From Amycolatopsis sp. CA-128772 (GTDB taxonomy: Bacteria > Actinomycetota > Actinomycetes > Mycobacteriales > Pseudonocardiaceae): 40,000 nucleotides of DNA. The notes under the pieces were generated by a model that was given only the letters and a program-made list of their open reading frames with translations, did not search any database and had not been told where the DNA came from. Position 1 is the first letter of the stretch, and each line of letters begins with the position of its first letter. The translations under genes and the position numbers were made by a program. Shown here piece after piece: positions 8,504 through 16,043 of this stretch. The DNA lies in NCBI RefSeq assembly GCF_002904295.1, contig NZ_PPHG01000090.1, positions 1 through 40,000 of the forward strand, given 5' to 3'.

Positions 8504-9210
8504 CTGACCAGCACGATCGGCGAATCCCCGCACCGCCGCAGGCCCGGCCCGGGTTCCGCGCCCGCCGACCACCACGCCGGGACGTCGGCCTCCCGCACCA
8601 GCGACCCGGTCGGCTGCCGGACGCTGTTGGACACGATCACCCGCCCCTGCGCGTTCAGCAGCGCCGCCCCGCGGCCCAGGGCCCGCAACCGCGGCCGGAC
8701 CGCGCGCTCGAACTCGCGCACGTAGATGTCCGCACCCACCACGCCCGCGAACGCGCCGGAGCGGAACACCGGGATGGTGAACGTCAGCGTGTATTCGTCG
8801 GTGCACAGGTAATCGACGTACGGGCCGTTGATGTGCCGCCGCCCGGTGTCGCGGGGGACGGTGAACCACGACTGGCGCGTGTAGTCGAGGAAGTTCTCGC
8901 TCGCCGGGTCGAGGCTGATGAACAGCTGGGCCGGCGGCGCACCGGCCGTCCACCACTCGAAGCCGAACTCCGAATCGGTGAGCACGTGCGGCGCGCTGAC
9001 GAAGCCCGCGCCGATGATCAGGCCGCCCAGCGCCTCGGTGACCTGCGGGCGGATCCGGTGCAGGGCCGCCGCGGCCGGGGCGTCCGCCAGCACCGACTCG
9101 GCCGCCGCCAGCAGCGGCTTCAGGCGTCCGAAGACCCCTTCCACCAACGCCGAGACCTGCTCGACGACCTCGTCGCCGGCCAGCGTGCGGGTGTCGTTCA
9201 CGGTGCTCAC
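8500..9210 (-). CDS. Soluble Cache-domain protein
   Basis: The product is 236 residues and resembles the ligand-binding Cache (PDC-type) domain found in bacterial chemoreceptors and sensor kinases. Recognisable parts are WFTVPRDTGRRHINGPYVDYLCTDEYTLTFTIPVF split over about residues 115-150, then AGVVGADIYVREFER and GRVIVSNS. There is no signal peptide, membrane segment or output domain, so it would be a free cytoplasmic binding protein, which is unusual for this fold. The start is GTG 9210; a second in-frame GTG at 9201 with GAGGTGAG upstream is an alternative. It follows the GntR regulator gene on the same strand after 111 bases, and lies inside the polyamine island. A role as a soluble ligand sensor or sink is an inference. 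Confidence 0.75.
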   Translation of the reverse strand: MSTVNDTRTLAGDEVVEQVSALVEGVFGRLKPLLAAAESVLADAPAAAALHRIRPQVTEALGGLIIGAGFVSAPHVLTDSEFGFEWWTAGAPPAQLFISLDPASENFLDYTRQSWFTVPRDTGRRHINGPYVDYLCTDEYTLTFTIPVFRSGAFAGVVGADIYVREFERAVRPRLRALGRGAALLNAQGRVIVSNSVRQPTGSLVREADVPAWWSAGAEPGPGLRRCGDSPIVLVS

Positions 9211-9321
9211 CTCGATGCGCGGAGTGGGGCGAAGTCATTGAGCCGGCCAAAAGCAGGCCGAACCCCTCGGGCGGCACGTCACCGTTGCCGCAAAAGTCGT
9301 TCGGCCGTGGCTGTGGCCGGA

Positions 9322-10074
9322 TCAGTGACCATCGGCAGAGTACGGGTTGAGCAAGCCGAGATGCACGTCCGCGAGCCGGTCGAGCGCGGCCAGCAGGTGC
9401 TCTTCGGTCAGCTTGCGGGCCAGTTCGCCGTCGGCGGCGTCGATCGCCGTGGTGATCGCCGTGTGTTCTTCGCACGAAGGCACCGCCGGCCCGAGCGGCA
9501 GCCACAGCAGGCCCCCGAGCTCGCTCTGCAGGTGGACCTCTTCGTGCGTCAGGCGCGGTGACTGCGCGGCCGCCGCGACCTCCAGGTGGAACTGCCGCTC
9601 GGCCCGGGTGAAGTCGATGCCGTGCGCCGTGCGGAGGTCGTCGGCCGCCAGCCGCAGGCGGGCGATGTCTTCGGGGGAACTGCGCTCGGCGGCGAGCTTC
9701 GCGGCCGCGCCGGCGATCGCCAGGTAGTGGTCGCCGACGTCCCGGAGGTCCGACAGCGAGACCTCGGCCAGCCGCGCGCGCCACGCGTCCGCCGGCGGGT
9801 TGGCCGGTGCGCGGACGAAGCTGCCGCCGCTGCGCCCCCGCCGCGTCTCGACGAGCCCCTGCTGCCGCAGCGCCACGAGCGCTTCCCGGACCGTCACGGT
9901 CGAGACACCGAACTGCGCGGCCAGGTCGGCTTCGCTGGGCAGCTGCTCCTCGTCGGCCAGCAGGCCCATCGTGATGGCGTCGATCAGCCGCGCCGCCACC
10001 GCCTCCGCCCGGCCGACCTGGCCGAGCGGCGCGAACATGGCGGATCGCGCGCTGTGCGACATGCCCTTGCGCAT
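9322..10074 (-). CDS. GntR-family regulator, FadR/FCD type
   Basis: This is a 250-residue GntR regulator. The winged helix-turn-helix spans roughly residues 25-95 with LPSEADLAAQFGVSTVTVREAL and the wing VETRRGRSGGSFV. The rest is an FCD-type ligand domain with metal-binding histidine candidates, such as RQFHLEVAAAAQS, EEHTAI and EEHLLA. FadR-type members generally bind a small organic acid or amine and release DNA. The ATG at 10074 has AAGGG six bases upstream. It diverges from the dehydrogenase/ABC operon, and an A/T-rich palindrome over that operon's promoter is its probable operator. I infer that it represses polyamine uptake and the first oxidation step. Confidence 0.88.
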   Translation of the reverse strand: MRKGMSHSARSAMFAPLGQVGRAEAVAARLIDAITMGLLADEEQLPSEADLAAQFGVSTVTVREALVALRQQGLVETRRGRSGGSFVRAPANPPADAWRARLAEVSLSDLRDVGDHYLAIAGAAAKLAAERSSPEDIARLRLAADDLRTAHGIDFTRAERQFHLEVAAAAQSPRLTHEEVHLQSELGGLLWLPLGPAVPSCEEHTAITTAIDAADGELARKLTEEHLLAALDRLADVHLGLLNPYSADGH

Positions 10075-10126
10075 TGTGACCCTTCGCCGCCGGACTACCC
10101 GTTCGCACCAATCTTGCCTGATCCGC

Positions 10127-10155
10127 TTGTCCTATTACATATGGACTTATATGTT
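10127..10155 (+). promoter_or_regulatory. Promoter of the polyamine operon with overlapping palindromic operator
   Basis: TTGTCC (10127-10132) and TATGTT (10150-10155) are 17 bases apart, a well-spaced vegetative promoter about 30 bases before the aldehyde dehydrogenase start. A perfect inverted repeat, ACATAT-N6-ATATGT (10137-10154), fills the spacer and covers the -10 element. The A/T richness is striking against the G/C-rich background. The position between the GntR gene and its divergent target makes GntR binding and repression the simplest reading. Confidence 0.6.
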
Positions 10156-10184
10156 TTAGCTCCCGTCAGCACCGAGGAGTGAGC

Positions 10185-11606
10185 GTGCAGGAGCTGAAGC
10201 ACTACGTCGGCGGCGCGTATGTCGAGTCCGAGTCGGGCCGGACGGCGGAGATCACCGACCCCGTCACCGGACGTCCTTACTGCACCGCCCCGATCGCCGG
10301 GCCCGAAGACGTCGACCACGCACTGCGGGTCGCCGCGACCGCGTTCGAGACCTGGCGCGAGACGACCCCCGCCCAGCGCCAGCTCGCGCTGCTCAAGCTC
10401 GCCGACGCCCTCGAAGCCCGCGCCGAGGAGGTCGTCCGCGCCGAGTCCGCGAACACCGGCAAGCCGATCGCGCTGACCATGGCCGAAGAAATCCCGATGA
10501 TTCTCGACCAGGTCCGTTTCTTCGCCGGCGCCGCACGCGTGCTCGAAGGCCGCGCCGCGGGCGAGTACCTGGAGGGCCACACGTCGTTCGTCCGCCGGGA
10601 GCCGGTCGGCGTCTGCGCGCAGGTCACGCCGTGGAACTACCCCCTGCTGATGGCCATCTGGAAGATCGCGCCCGCGCTCGCGGCCGGCAACACGGTGGTG
10701 CTCAAGCCCTCCGACACCACCCCGGCGTCGACGCTGCTGCTGGCCGAAATCGCCGGCGAGTTCTTCCCGCCCGGCGTCTTCAACGTCATCTGCGGCGACC
10801 GCGACACCGGCCGCGCGCTGGTCGAGCACGACATCCCGGCCATGGTGTCGATCACCGGCTCGGTCCGGGCCGGCATCGAGGTCGCCCGGTCCGCCGCGAA
10901 CGACGTCAAACGCGTCCACCTCGAACTCGGGGGCAAGGCGCCGGTCATCGTCTTCGCCGACGCCGACCTGGAAGCCGCCGCCGAAGCGATCGCCGTCGCG
11001 GGGTACTTCAACGCGGGCCAGGACTGCACCGCCGCCACGCGCGTGCTCGTCGCCGACGACGTGCACGACACCTTCGTCGCCGCGCTCACCCGGCAGGCGG
11101 AGCAAACCAAGACCGGCAAGCCGGACGACGAAGACGCCGCCTACGGCCCGCTCAACAACGCCGCGCAGCTCGAAAAGGTGGCCGGGTTCATCGACCGGCT
11201 GCCCGAGCATGCCACCGTCCATTGTGGAGGACACCGCGTCGGCGAAGAGGGCTACTTCTACGAAGCCACCGTCGTCTCCGGCCTGAAGCAGGACGACGAG
11301 GCGATCCAGCACGAGATCTTCGGCCCGGTCATCACCGTCCAGCGGTTCTCCGACGAGGCCGAAGCCCTGAAATTCGCGAACGGTGTCCAGTACGCCCTCG
11401 CGTCCTCGGTCTGGACCCGCGACCACCAACGCGCGATGCGCGCGGCCGCGAAGCTCGACTTCGGCTGCGTCTGGATCAACACGCACATCCCCCTGGTCGC
11501 CGAGATGCCGCACGGCGGGTTCAAGAAGTCCGGCTACGGCAAGGACCTCTCCCTCTACGGCCTCGAGGACTACACCCGCGTCAAGCACGTGATGAGCGCA
11601 CTGTGA
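10185..11606 (+). CDS. Aminobutyraldehyde-type dehydrogenase (PatD/PuuC-like)
   Basis: The gene encodes 473 residues of the aldehyde dehydrogenase superfamily. It carries VTPWNYPLLMAIWKIAPALA near residue 145, Glu247 in HLELGGKAPVIVF, and the catalytic Cys281 in GQDCTAATR. The GQDC and VTPWNYPL forms are typical of the gamma-aminobutyraldehyde/betaine aldehyde group, which oxidises 4-aminobutanal made from putrescine to GABA. I chose GTG 10185 because GAGGAG ends five bases upstream; a GTG two codons earlier (10179) lies inside that ribosome site. It is the first gene of an operon with a polyamine-type ABC importer. No putrescine aminotransferase or oxidase gene is in the window. Confidence 0.88.
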   Translation: MQELKHYVGGAYVESESGRTAEITDPVTGRPYCTAPIAGPEDVDHALRVAATAFETWRETTPAQRQLALLKLADALEARAEEVVRAESANTGKPIALTMAEEIPMILDQVRFFAGAARVLEGRAAGEYLEGHTSFVRREPVGVCAQVTPWNYPLLMAIWKIAPALAAGNTVVLKPSDTTPASTLLLAEIAGEFFPPGVFNVICGDRDTGRALVEHDIPAMVSITGSVRAGIEVARSAANDVKRVHLELGGKAPVIVFADADLEAAAEAIAVAGYFNAGQDCTAATRVLVADDVHDTFVAALTRQAEQTKTGKPDDEDAAYGPLNNAAQLEKVAGFIDRLPEHATVHCGGHRVGEEGYFYEATVVSGLKQDDEAIQHEIFGPVITVQRFSDEAEALKFANGVQYALASSVWTRDHQRAMRAAAKLDFGCVWINTHIPLVAEMPHGGFKKSGYGKDLSLYGLEDYTRVKHVMSAL

Positions 11607-12676
11607 GGCTGACCGTGCCCAACCAAGCACCGACCGAGCCGCGGGAAGAGCCCGCGGCGCCGGAAAGCACGCGCCCGGCGATCCGGCTTTCCGGGCTGCG
11701 CAAGCACTTCGGCGACGTCCACGCGGTCGACGGCGTCGACCTCGACATCCCGCCGGGCGAGTTCTTCTCCATGCTCGGCCCGTCCGGCTCCGGCAAGACG
11801 ACGGTGCTGCGCATGATCGCCGGGTTCGAGCTGCCCACCGAGGGCACGATCGAGCTCGACGGCCACGACGTCAGCCGGCTGGCGCCGTTCGAGCGGGACG
11901 TCAACACGGTGTTCCAGGACTACGCGCTGTTCCCGCACATGACCGTGCAGCAGAACGTCGAGTACGGCCTGCGCGTCAAGCGCGTCCCGAAGCACGAACG
12001 CCGGGAGCGCGCGGTCGAGGCGTTGAAGACCGTGCGGCTGGAGGACTACGGCTCGCGCAAGCCCACGCAGCTCTCCGGCGGCCAGCGCCAGCGCGTCGCC
12101 CTGGCCCGCGCGCTGGTCAACCGGCCCAAGGTGCTGCTGCTCGACGAGCCGCTCGGCGCGCTCGACCTCAAGCTGCGCCAGGCGATGCAGCTGGAACTCA
12201 AGCAGATCCAGCGGGACGTCGGCATCACGTTCGTCTTCGTCACCCACGACCAGGACGAGGCGCTCACCATGAGCGACCGGATCGCGGTGTTCAACAACGG
12301 CCGGATCGAGCAGGTCGGGCCGCCGGAGGAGGTCTACGAGCGGCCCGCCAGCGCGTTCGTCGCCGGGTTCGTCGGGACGTCGAACCTGCTGGGCGGCCGC
12401 GGGGCCGAGAGCGTCATCGGCCGGCCGGGGCTGTTCAGCATCCGGCCGGAGAAGATCCGCATCGACGGCGACCTGGCCGGACCCGCCGCCGCGGGCGACA
12501 CCAGCGCCACCGGCACGGTCACCGACGTCGTGTACGCCGGGGCCACCGTGCGGTACTCCGTCGCGCTCGACGCCGGCGGCCGGCTTTCGGTTGTCCGGCA
12601 GAACACCGACGGCGTTCTCGAGGCCGGCCGCGTCCGGCTGAGCTGGCGCGACGAACACAGCTTCCAGGTCCAGTAG
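11603..12676 (+). CDS. potA: ABC transporter ATP-binding protein, spermidine/putrescine type (PotA-like)
   Basis: This is a roughly 357-residue ATPase. Walker A is GPSGSGKTT (about residue 60), the Q-loop is VFQDYALFPHM, the signature is LSGGQRQRVALARAL, and Walker B is KVLLLDEPLGALD followed by the switch VTHDQDEAL. A C-terminal TOBE-like domain (about 265-357) includes FSIRPEKIRI, as in the PotA/MalK class. It powers the importer built from the next three gene products. GTG 11603 overlaps the previous stop (GTGA); GTG 11615 is an in-frame alternative with TGAGG upstream. The N-terminus before the ATPase domain is a short acidic-proline stretch of no known role. Confidence 0.9.
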   Translation: MRLTVPNQAPTEPREEPAAPESTRPAIRLSGLRKHFGDVHAVDGVDLDIPPGEFFSMLGPSGSGKTTVLRMIAGFELPTEGTIELDGHDVSRLAPFERDVNTVFQDYALFPHMTVQQNVEYGLRVKRVPKHERRERAVEALKTVRLEDYGSRKPTQLSGGQRQRVALARALVNRPKVLLLDEPLGALDLKLRQAMQLELKQIQRDVGITFVFVTHDQDEALTMSDRIAVFNNGRIEQVGPPEEVYERPASAFVAGFVGTSNLLGGRGAESVIGRPGLFSIRPEKIRIDGDLAGPAAAGDTSATGTVTDVVYAGATVRYSVALDAGGRLSVVRQNTDGVLEAGRVRLSWRDEHSFQVQ

Positions 12677-12694
12677 TTCCCTCGAAAGGTTGCC

Positions 12695-13897
12695 ATGAAG
12701 AACAGGAAGACGCGGCTGGCCGGGCTTCTCGGCGTCAGCCTGCTGTTGGCTGCATGTGGCACGTCCGGCTCGAATTCCGCCGCACCGCCCGGCGCGCAGG
12801 GCTTCACGCCGCCGAAGCTGGAGGCGCTCAAGGCGCTCGGGCAGCCGGAAGGCCAGCTGAACGTGCTGGCCTGGCCGGGGTACGCGGAGAACGGCTCGAA
12901 CGACCCGAAGGTCAACTGGGTGACGCCGTTCGAGCAGCAGACCGGCTGCAAGGTCAACGTCAAGCCGTTCGGCACGTCCGACGAGGCCGTGACGCTGATG
13001 AAAACCGGGCAGTACGACGTCGTGTCCGCCTCCGGTGACGCGTCGCTGCGGCTGGTCGCTTCCGGCGACGCCGAGCCGGTGAACACCGCGCTCGTCCCGA
13101 ACTACGCCGACGTCCAGCCGTTCCTCAAGGACAAGTCGTGGAACAGCGTCGGCGGCGTCTCCTACGGCATCCCGCACGGCTGGGGCGCGAACCTGCTGAC
13201 CTGGCGCACCGACAAGGTGACGCCGGCGCCGGCGTCGTGGTCGGTGATGTTCGACGCGAACTCGCCCTACAAGGGCAAGGTGATCGCCTACGACTCGCCG
13301 ATCTACCTCGCCGACGCCGCCCTGTACCTGATGGCGCACCAGCCGGACCTCGGCATCAAGAACCCGTATTCGCTCGACGACAAGCAGTTCACCGCCGCGG
13401 TGAACCTGCTCAAGCAGCAGCGCCCGCTGGTGTCCGAGTACTGGTCGGACTACCTCAAGGAGTCGCAGGCGCTGAAGAACGGCGACGCCGTCGTCGGCAC
13501 CGCCTGGCAGGTCACGGTCAACCTGACCAAGGGCGAAGGCGCGCCGCTGGAGGCGTCCGTGCCGAGCGAAGGCGCCACCGGGTGGTCGGACACCTGGATG
13601 GTCGCGGCGAAGTCGGCGCACAAGACGTGCGCGTACAAGTGGCTCGACTACATCATCAGCCCGAAGGTCAACGCCCAGGTCGCCGAGTACTTCGGCGAAG
13701 CGCCGGCGAACACGAAGGCGTGCGCGGAGATGTCGGACAAGACTCTCTGCGACACCTACCACGCCAGCGACGCGGCGTACGCCTCGAAGATCGCGTACTG
13801 GACCACGCCGATCCCGCAGTGCCTCGACGGCCGCACGGACGTCAAGTGCAAGGACTACGGCGAGTGGACGAAGGCCTGGACCGAGATCAAGGGCTGA
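12695..13897 (+). CDS. Polyamine-type solute-binding lipoprotein (PotD-like)
   Basis: This 400-residue protein has a lipoprotein signal: MKNRKTRLAGLLGVSLLLAA, then Cys21 in the lipobox LLAAC. After lipidation it would sit on the outer face of the membrane and bind substrate for the importer. The mature part has the PotD-like start LNVLAWPGYAENG, then VTPFEQQTGCKVNVKPF, VPNYADVQPF and YKGKVIAYDSP, characteristic of family 1 extracellular binding proteins for putrescine or spermidine. A ribosome site GAAAGG lies seven bases before the ATG. Substrate is inferred from family and context; four or more cysteines in the C-terminal 60 residues (KACAEMSDKTLCDTYH, CLDGR, CKDYG) suggest disulfides. Confidence 0.88.
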   Translation: MKNRKTRLAGLLGVSLLLAACGTSGSNSAAPPGAQGFTPPKLEALKALGQPEGQLNVLAWPGYAENGSNDPKVNWVTPFEQQTGCKVNVKPFGTSDEAVTLMKTGQYDVVSASGDASLRLVASGDAEPVNTALVPNYADVQPFLKDKSWNSVGGVSYGIPHGWGANLLTWRTDKVTPAPASWSVMFDANSPYKGKVIAYDSPIYLADAALYLMAHQPDLGIKNPYSLDDKQFTAAVNLLKQQRPLVSEYWSDYLKESQALKNGDAVVGTAWQVTVNLTKGEGAPLEASVPSEGATGWSDTWMVAAKSAHKTCAYKWLDYIISPKVNAQVAEYFGEAPANTKACAEMSDKTLCDTYHASDAAYASKIAYWTTPIPQCLDGRTDVKCKDYGEWTKAWTEIKG

Positions 13898-13908
13898 CCC
13901 CTCCGACC

Positions 13909-13954
13909 CCGGGAGCGGCGGGCTGTGTCCCCCCACTCCGCCCGCCGCTCCCGG
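13909..13954 (+). terminator. Long intercistronic hairpin between binding-protein and permease genes
   Basis: CCGGGAGCGGCGGGC (13909-13923) and GCCCGCCGCTCCCGG (13940-13954) form a perfect 15-bp stem with a 16-base loop, followed by CCTTTCC. It begins 11 bases after the binding-protein stop and ends 19 bases before the permease start. It probably acts as a partial terminator or as a 3' stabiliser that keeps binding-protein mRNA more abundant than permease mRNA. Confidence 0.65.
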
Positions 13955-13973
13955 CCTTTCCCTGCGAGGTGTG

Positions 13974-14813
13974 ATGACCGCCGTATCCGCCTTCTTCTAC
14001 CGGAAACCCAAGCTGCGCCTCGGTTTCCTGCTGTCCGCCCCGCTGCTCTGGCTCGGCCTGGCCTACCTGGGCGCGCTCGCCGCGCTGTTCGTCACGGCGT
14101 TCTGGCACACCGACGCCTTCACCGGCCAGGTCGTCATCGACTGGTCGCTGGACAACTTCAAGACGCTGTTCACCGACGCGGTGTACCGCACGATCACCTT
14201 CCGCACGGTCGGGATCGCGGCGCTGGTCACGGTGATCGACGCGGTCATCGCCTTCCCGATGGCCTACGCGATGGCCAAGCTCGCTTCGCCGCGGGCGCAG
14301 CGGATTCTGGTCATCGCGGTGATGACGCCGTTGTGGGCCAGCTACCTGGTGAAGGCGTACGCGTGGCGGTCGATGCTGTCCGGCAACGGCGCCCTGAGCT
14401 GGCTTTCGCCCGGTTACGGCGTCACGGCGACGATCATCACGCTGTCCTACCTCTGGCTGCCGTACATGATCCTGCCGATCTACGCCGGCCTCGACCGGCT
14501 GCCCGATTCCCTTGTGGACGCTTCGGGCGACCTCGGGGCGCGCTCGCTGAGGACGTTCCGCTCGGTGATCCTCCCCCTGACGTTCCCGGCGATCGTCGCG
14601 GGTTCGATCTTCACGTTCTCGCTGTCCCTGGGCGACTACATCGCGGTGAAGATCGTCGGCGGTACCTCGCAGATGCTCGGCAACGTCGTCTACGACAACA
14701 TCGGCACGGCCGACAACCTGCCGTTCGCGGCGACGGTGGCCACCGTGCCGGTCGTGATCATGCTGGTTTACCTGGCCGCCGTGCGCCGCACCGGCGCGCT
14801 GGACAACCTCTAG
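13974..14813 (+). CDS. potB: ABC transporter permease (PotB-like)
   Basis: The product is 279 residues with about six membrane helices, the first being LGFLLSAPLLWLGLAYLGALAALF. The cytoplasmic EAA-type loop that docks on the ATPase appears as LPDSLVDASGDLGARSLRTFRSVILPL near residue 185. It forms one half of the transmembrane channel with the next gene product. I chose ATG 13974 over the GTG codon just before it because the AGG of GCGAGG lies five bases upstream. The gene follows the long hairpin and is probably read from the promoter before the dehydrogenase gene. Confidence 0.88.
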   Translation: MTAVSAFFYRKPKLRLGFLLSAPLLWLGLAYLGALAALFVTAFWHTDAFTGQVVIDWSLDNFKTLFTDAVYRTITFRTVGIAALVTVIDAVIAFPMAYAMAKLASPRAQRILVIAVMTPLWASYLVKAYAWRSMLSGNGALSWLSPGYGVTATIITLSYLWLPYMILPIYAGLDRLPDSLVDASGDLGARSLRTFRSVILPLTFPAIVAGSIFTFSLSLGDYIAVKIVGGTSQMLGNVVYDNIGTADNLPFAATVATVPVVIMLVYLAAVRRTGALDNL

Positions 14814-14821
14814 GAGCTCTC

Positions 14822-15610
14822 GTGCGCAAGCTGCTGTGGACGGCGCTGGGGCTCGGGCTGGCCGTGATCTACTTCCCGCTGGTCGTGGTGCTGCTCAACT
14901 CGTTCAACGCGGACACCACGTTCGGTTTCCCGCCGACCCGGTTCACCGTGGAGTGGTGGAGCCGCGCGGCGTCCAACGAAGGCGCGTTGCACGCGCTGTG
15001 GACGAGCGTGGAGGCGGGCCTGGCGGCGACGGCGATCGCGCTGGTGCTCGGCACGATGGCGGCGTTCGCGTTGCAGCGCTACCGGTTCTTCGGCCGCAAC
15101 CCGGTGTCGCTGCTGATCATCCTGCCGATCGCGCTGCCGGGGATCGTCACGGGCATCGCGCTGAACAACGCGTTCCGGACGATCCTCGGCATCGACCTCG
15201 GCCTGCTGACGGCGATCATCGCGCACGCGACTTTCTGCATCGTGGTGGTGTTCAACAACGTCGTCGCGCGGCTGCGGCGGATGGGCGGCAACCTGGAGGA
15301 GGCGTCGATGGACCTCGGCGCGACCGGGCTCACGACGTTCCGCCTGGTGACGTTCCCGATGCTCCGCTCGGCCCTGCTGGCCGGCGGGCTGCTGGCGTTC
15401 GCGCTGTCGTTCGACGAGATCATCGTGACGACCTTCACCCTGGGCACCGGCATGGAGACGCTGCCGATCTGGATCTACAACAACCTGTTCCGGCCGAACC
15501 AGGCGCCGATCGTGAACGTGGTGGCGGCGGTCCTGATCGTCGCCTCGACGGTGCCGGTGTACCTGGCCCAGCGGCTGTCCGGCGACACCGCGTCCGGCGG
15601 CCGGCTCTAG
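14822..15610 (+). CDS. potC: ABC transporter permease (PotC-like)
   Basis: This 262-residue permease has about six membrane helices, starting LLWTALGLGLAVIYFPLVVVLLNSF. Its EAA-type loop is LEEASMDLGATGLTTFRLVTFPML near residue 160. It pairs with the preceding permease. The start is GTG 14822, with AGGAG embedded in the preceding stop (TAGGAG), so translation is coupled. It is the last gene of the five-gene operon. Its TAG stop (15608-15610) overlaps the stop of a decayed SDR gene on the other strand through CTAG. The polyamine assignment rests on its PotABCD partners rather than on residues visible here. Confidence 0.88.
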   Translation: MRKLLWTALGLGLAVIYFPLVVVLLNSFNADTTFGFPPTRFTVEWWSRAASNEGALHALWTSVEAGLAATAIALVLGTMAAFALQRYRFFGRNPVSLLIILPIALPGIVTGIALNNAFRTILGIDLGLLTAIIAHATFCIVVVFNNVVARLRRMGGNLEEASMDLGATGLTTFRLVTFPMLRSALLAGGLLAFALSFDEIIVTTFTLGTGMETLPIWIYNNLFRPNQAPIVNVVAAVLIVASTVPVYLAQRLSGDTASGGRL

Positions 15611-15779
15611 TGCACCGAGCGGATCGTGCCGCCGTCCACGCGGATCGTCGCACCGCTCACGTAGGCCGCCGCCGGGCTGACCAGGTACCCGACCGCCGCC
15701 GCGACCTCCTCGGGCGGCCCAGGCGCCCGATGTCGTTGGGGACCAGGTCGCGGGCGGGGTCGCGGCGGCGTTGCGGGTC
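15607..15779 (-). pseudogene. 3' remnant of a short-chain dehydrogenase/reductase gene
   Basis: The minus strand encodes GYLVSPAAAYVSGATIRVDGG, the typical C-terminal end of a classical SDR oxidoreductase, ending IRSVH at a TAG (15609-15607). Upstream, the matching piece DPARDLVPNDIGRLGRP lies in another frame; it joins to PEEVAAAVGYL if one G is added near 15710-15714. An in-frame TGA at 15782-15780 closes the upstream end. Only about 57 codons of a normal 250 remain, with no NAD-binding TGxxxGxG or YxxxK motif, so the gene is dead. Confidence 0.75.
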
Positions 15780-15822
15780 TCATGTATACGAGGGTGGACT
15801 TGAGCTGATTCGGTTCGAAGGA

Positions 15823-16043
15823 AGGACTCTTCGCCGAGGTCGTCGACGCGGCGATGGCGGAGCGGACGTGCTCACCGGCGACCCGGCGACGCTCGCCGCC
15901 GACCTCGCGGCCTCGCCCTGTCCGTGATCGCCGGGTTCTGGCTGATGCGCACGCTCATCGGCAGCACGGCGCTCGCGGAGGCGGGTGAAGGGGTGTTGCG
16001 GCGCAAGCTCGAGAAGGTGTTCGCCGTGCTACTCGCGGAATGA
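15823..16043 (+). pseudogene. 3' remnant of a probable TetR-like regulator gene
   Basis: Three pieces in successive frames read as one protein tail: GLFAEVVDAAMAER, DVLTGDPATLAADLA, and LSVIAGFWLMRTLIG through KLEKVFAVLLAE, ending at TGA 16041-16043. Frameshifts are needed near 15860-15867 and 15907-15912. The helical pattern resembles the ligand-domain end of a TetR-family regulator; no helix-turn-helix remains. The family call is tentative. The last 15 bases overlap the end of the converging proline iminopeptidase gene. Confidence 0.5.
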
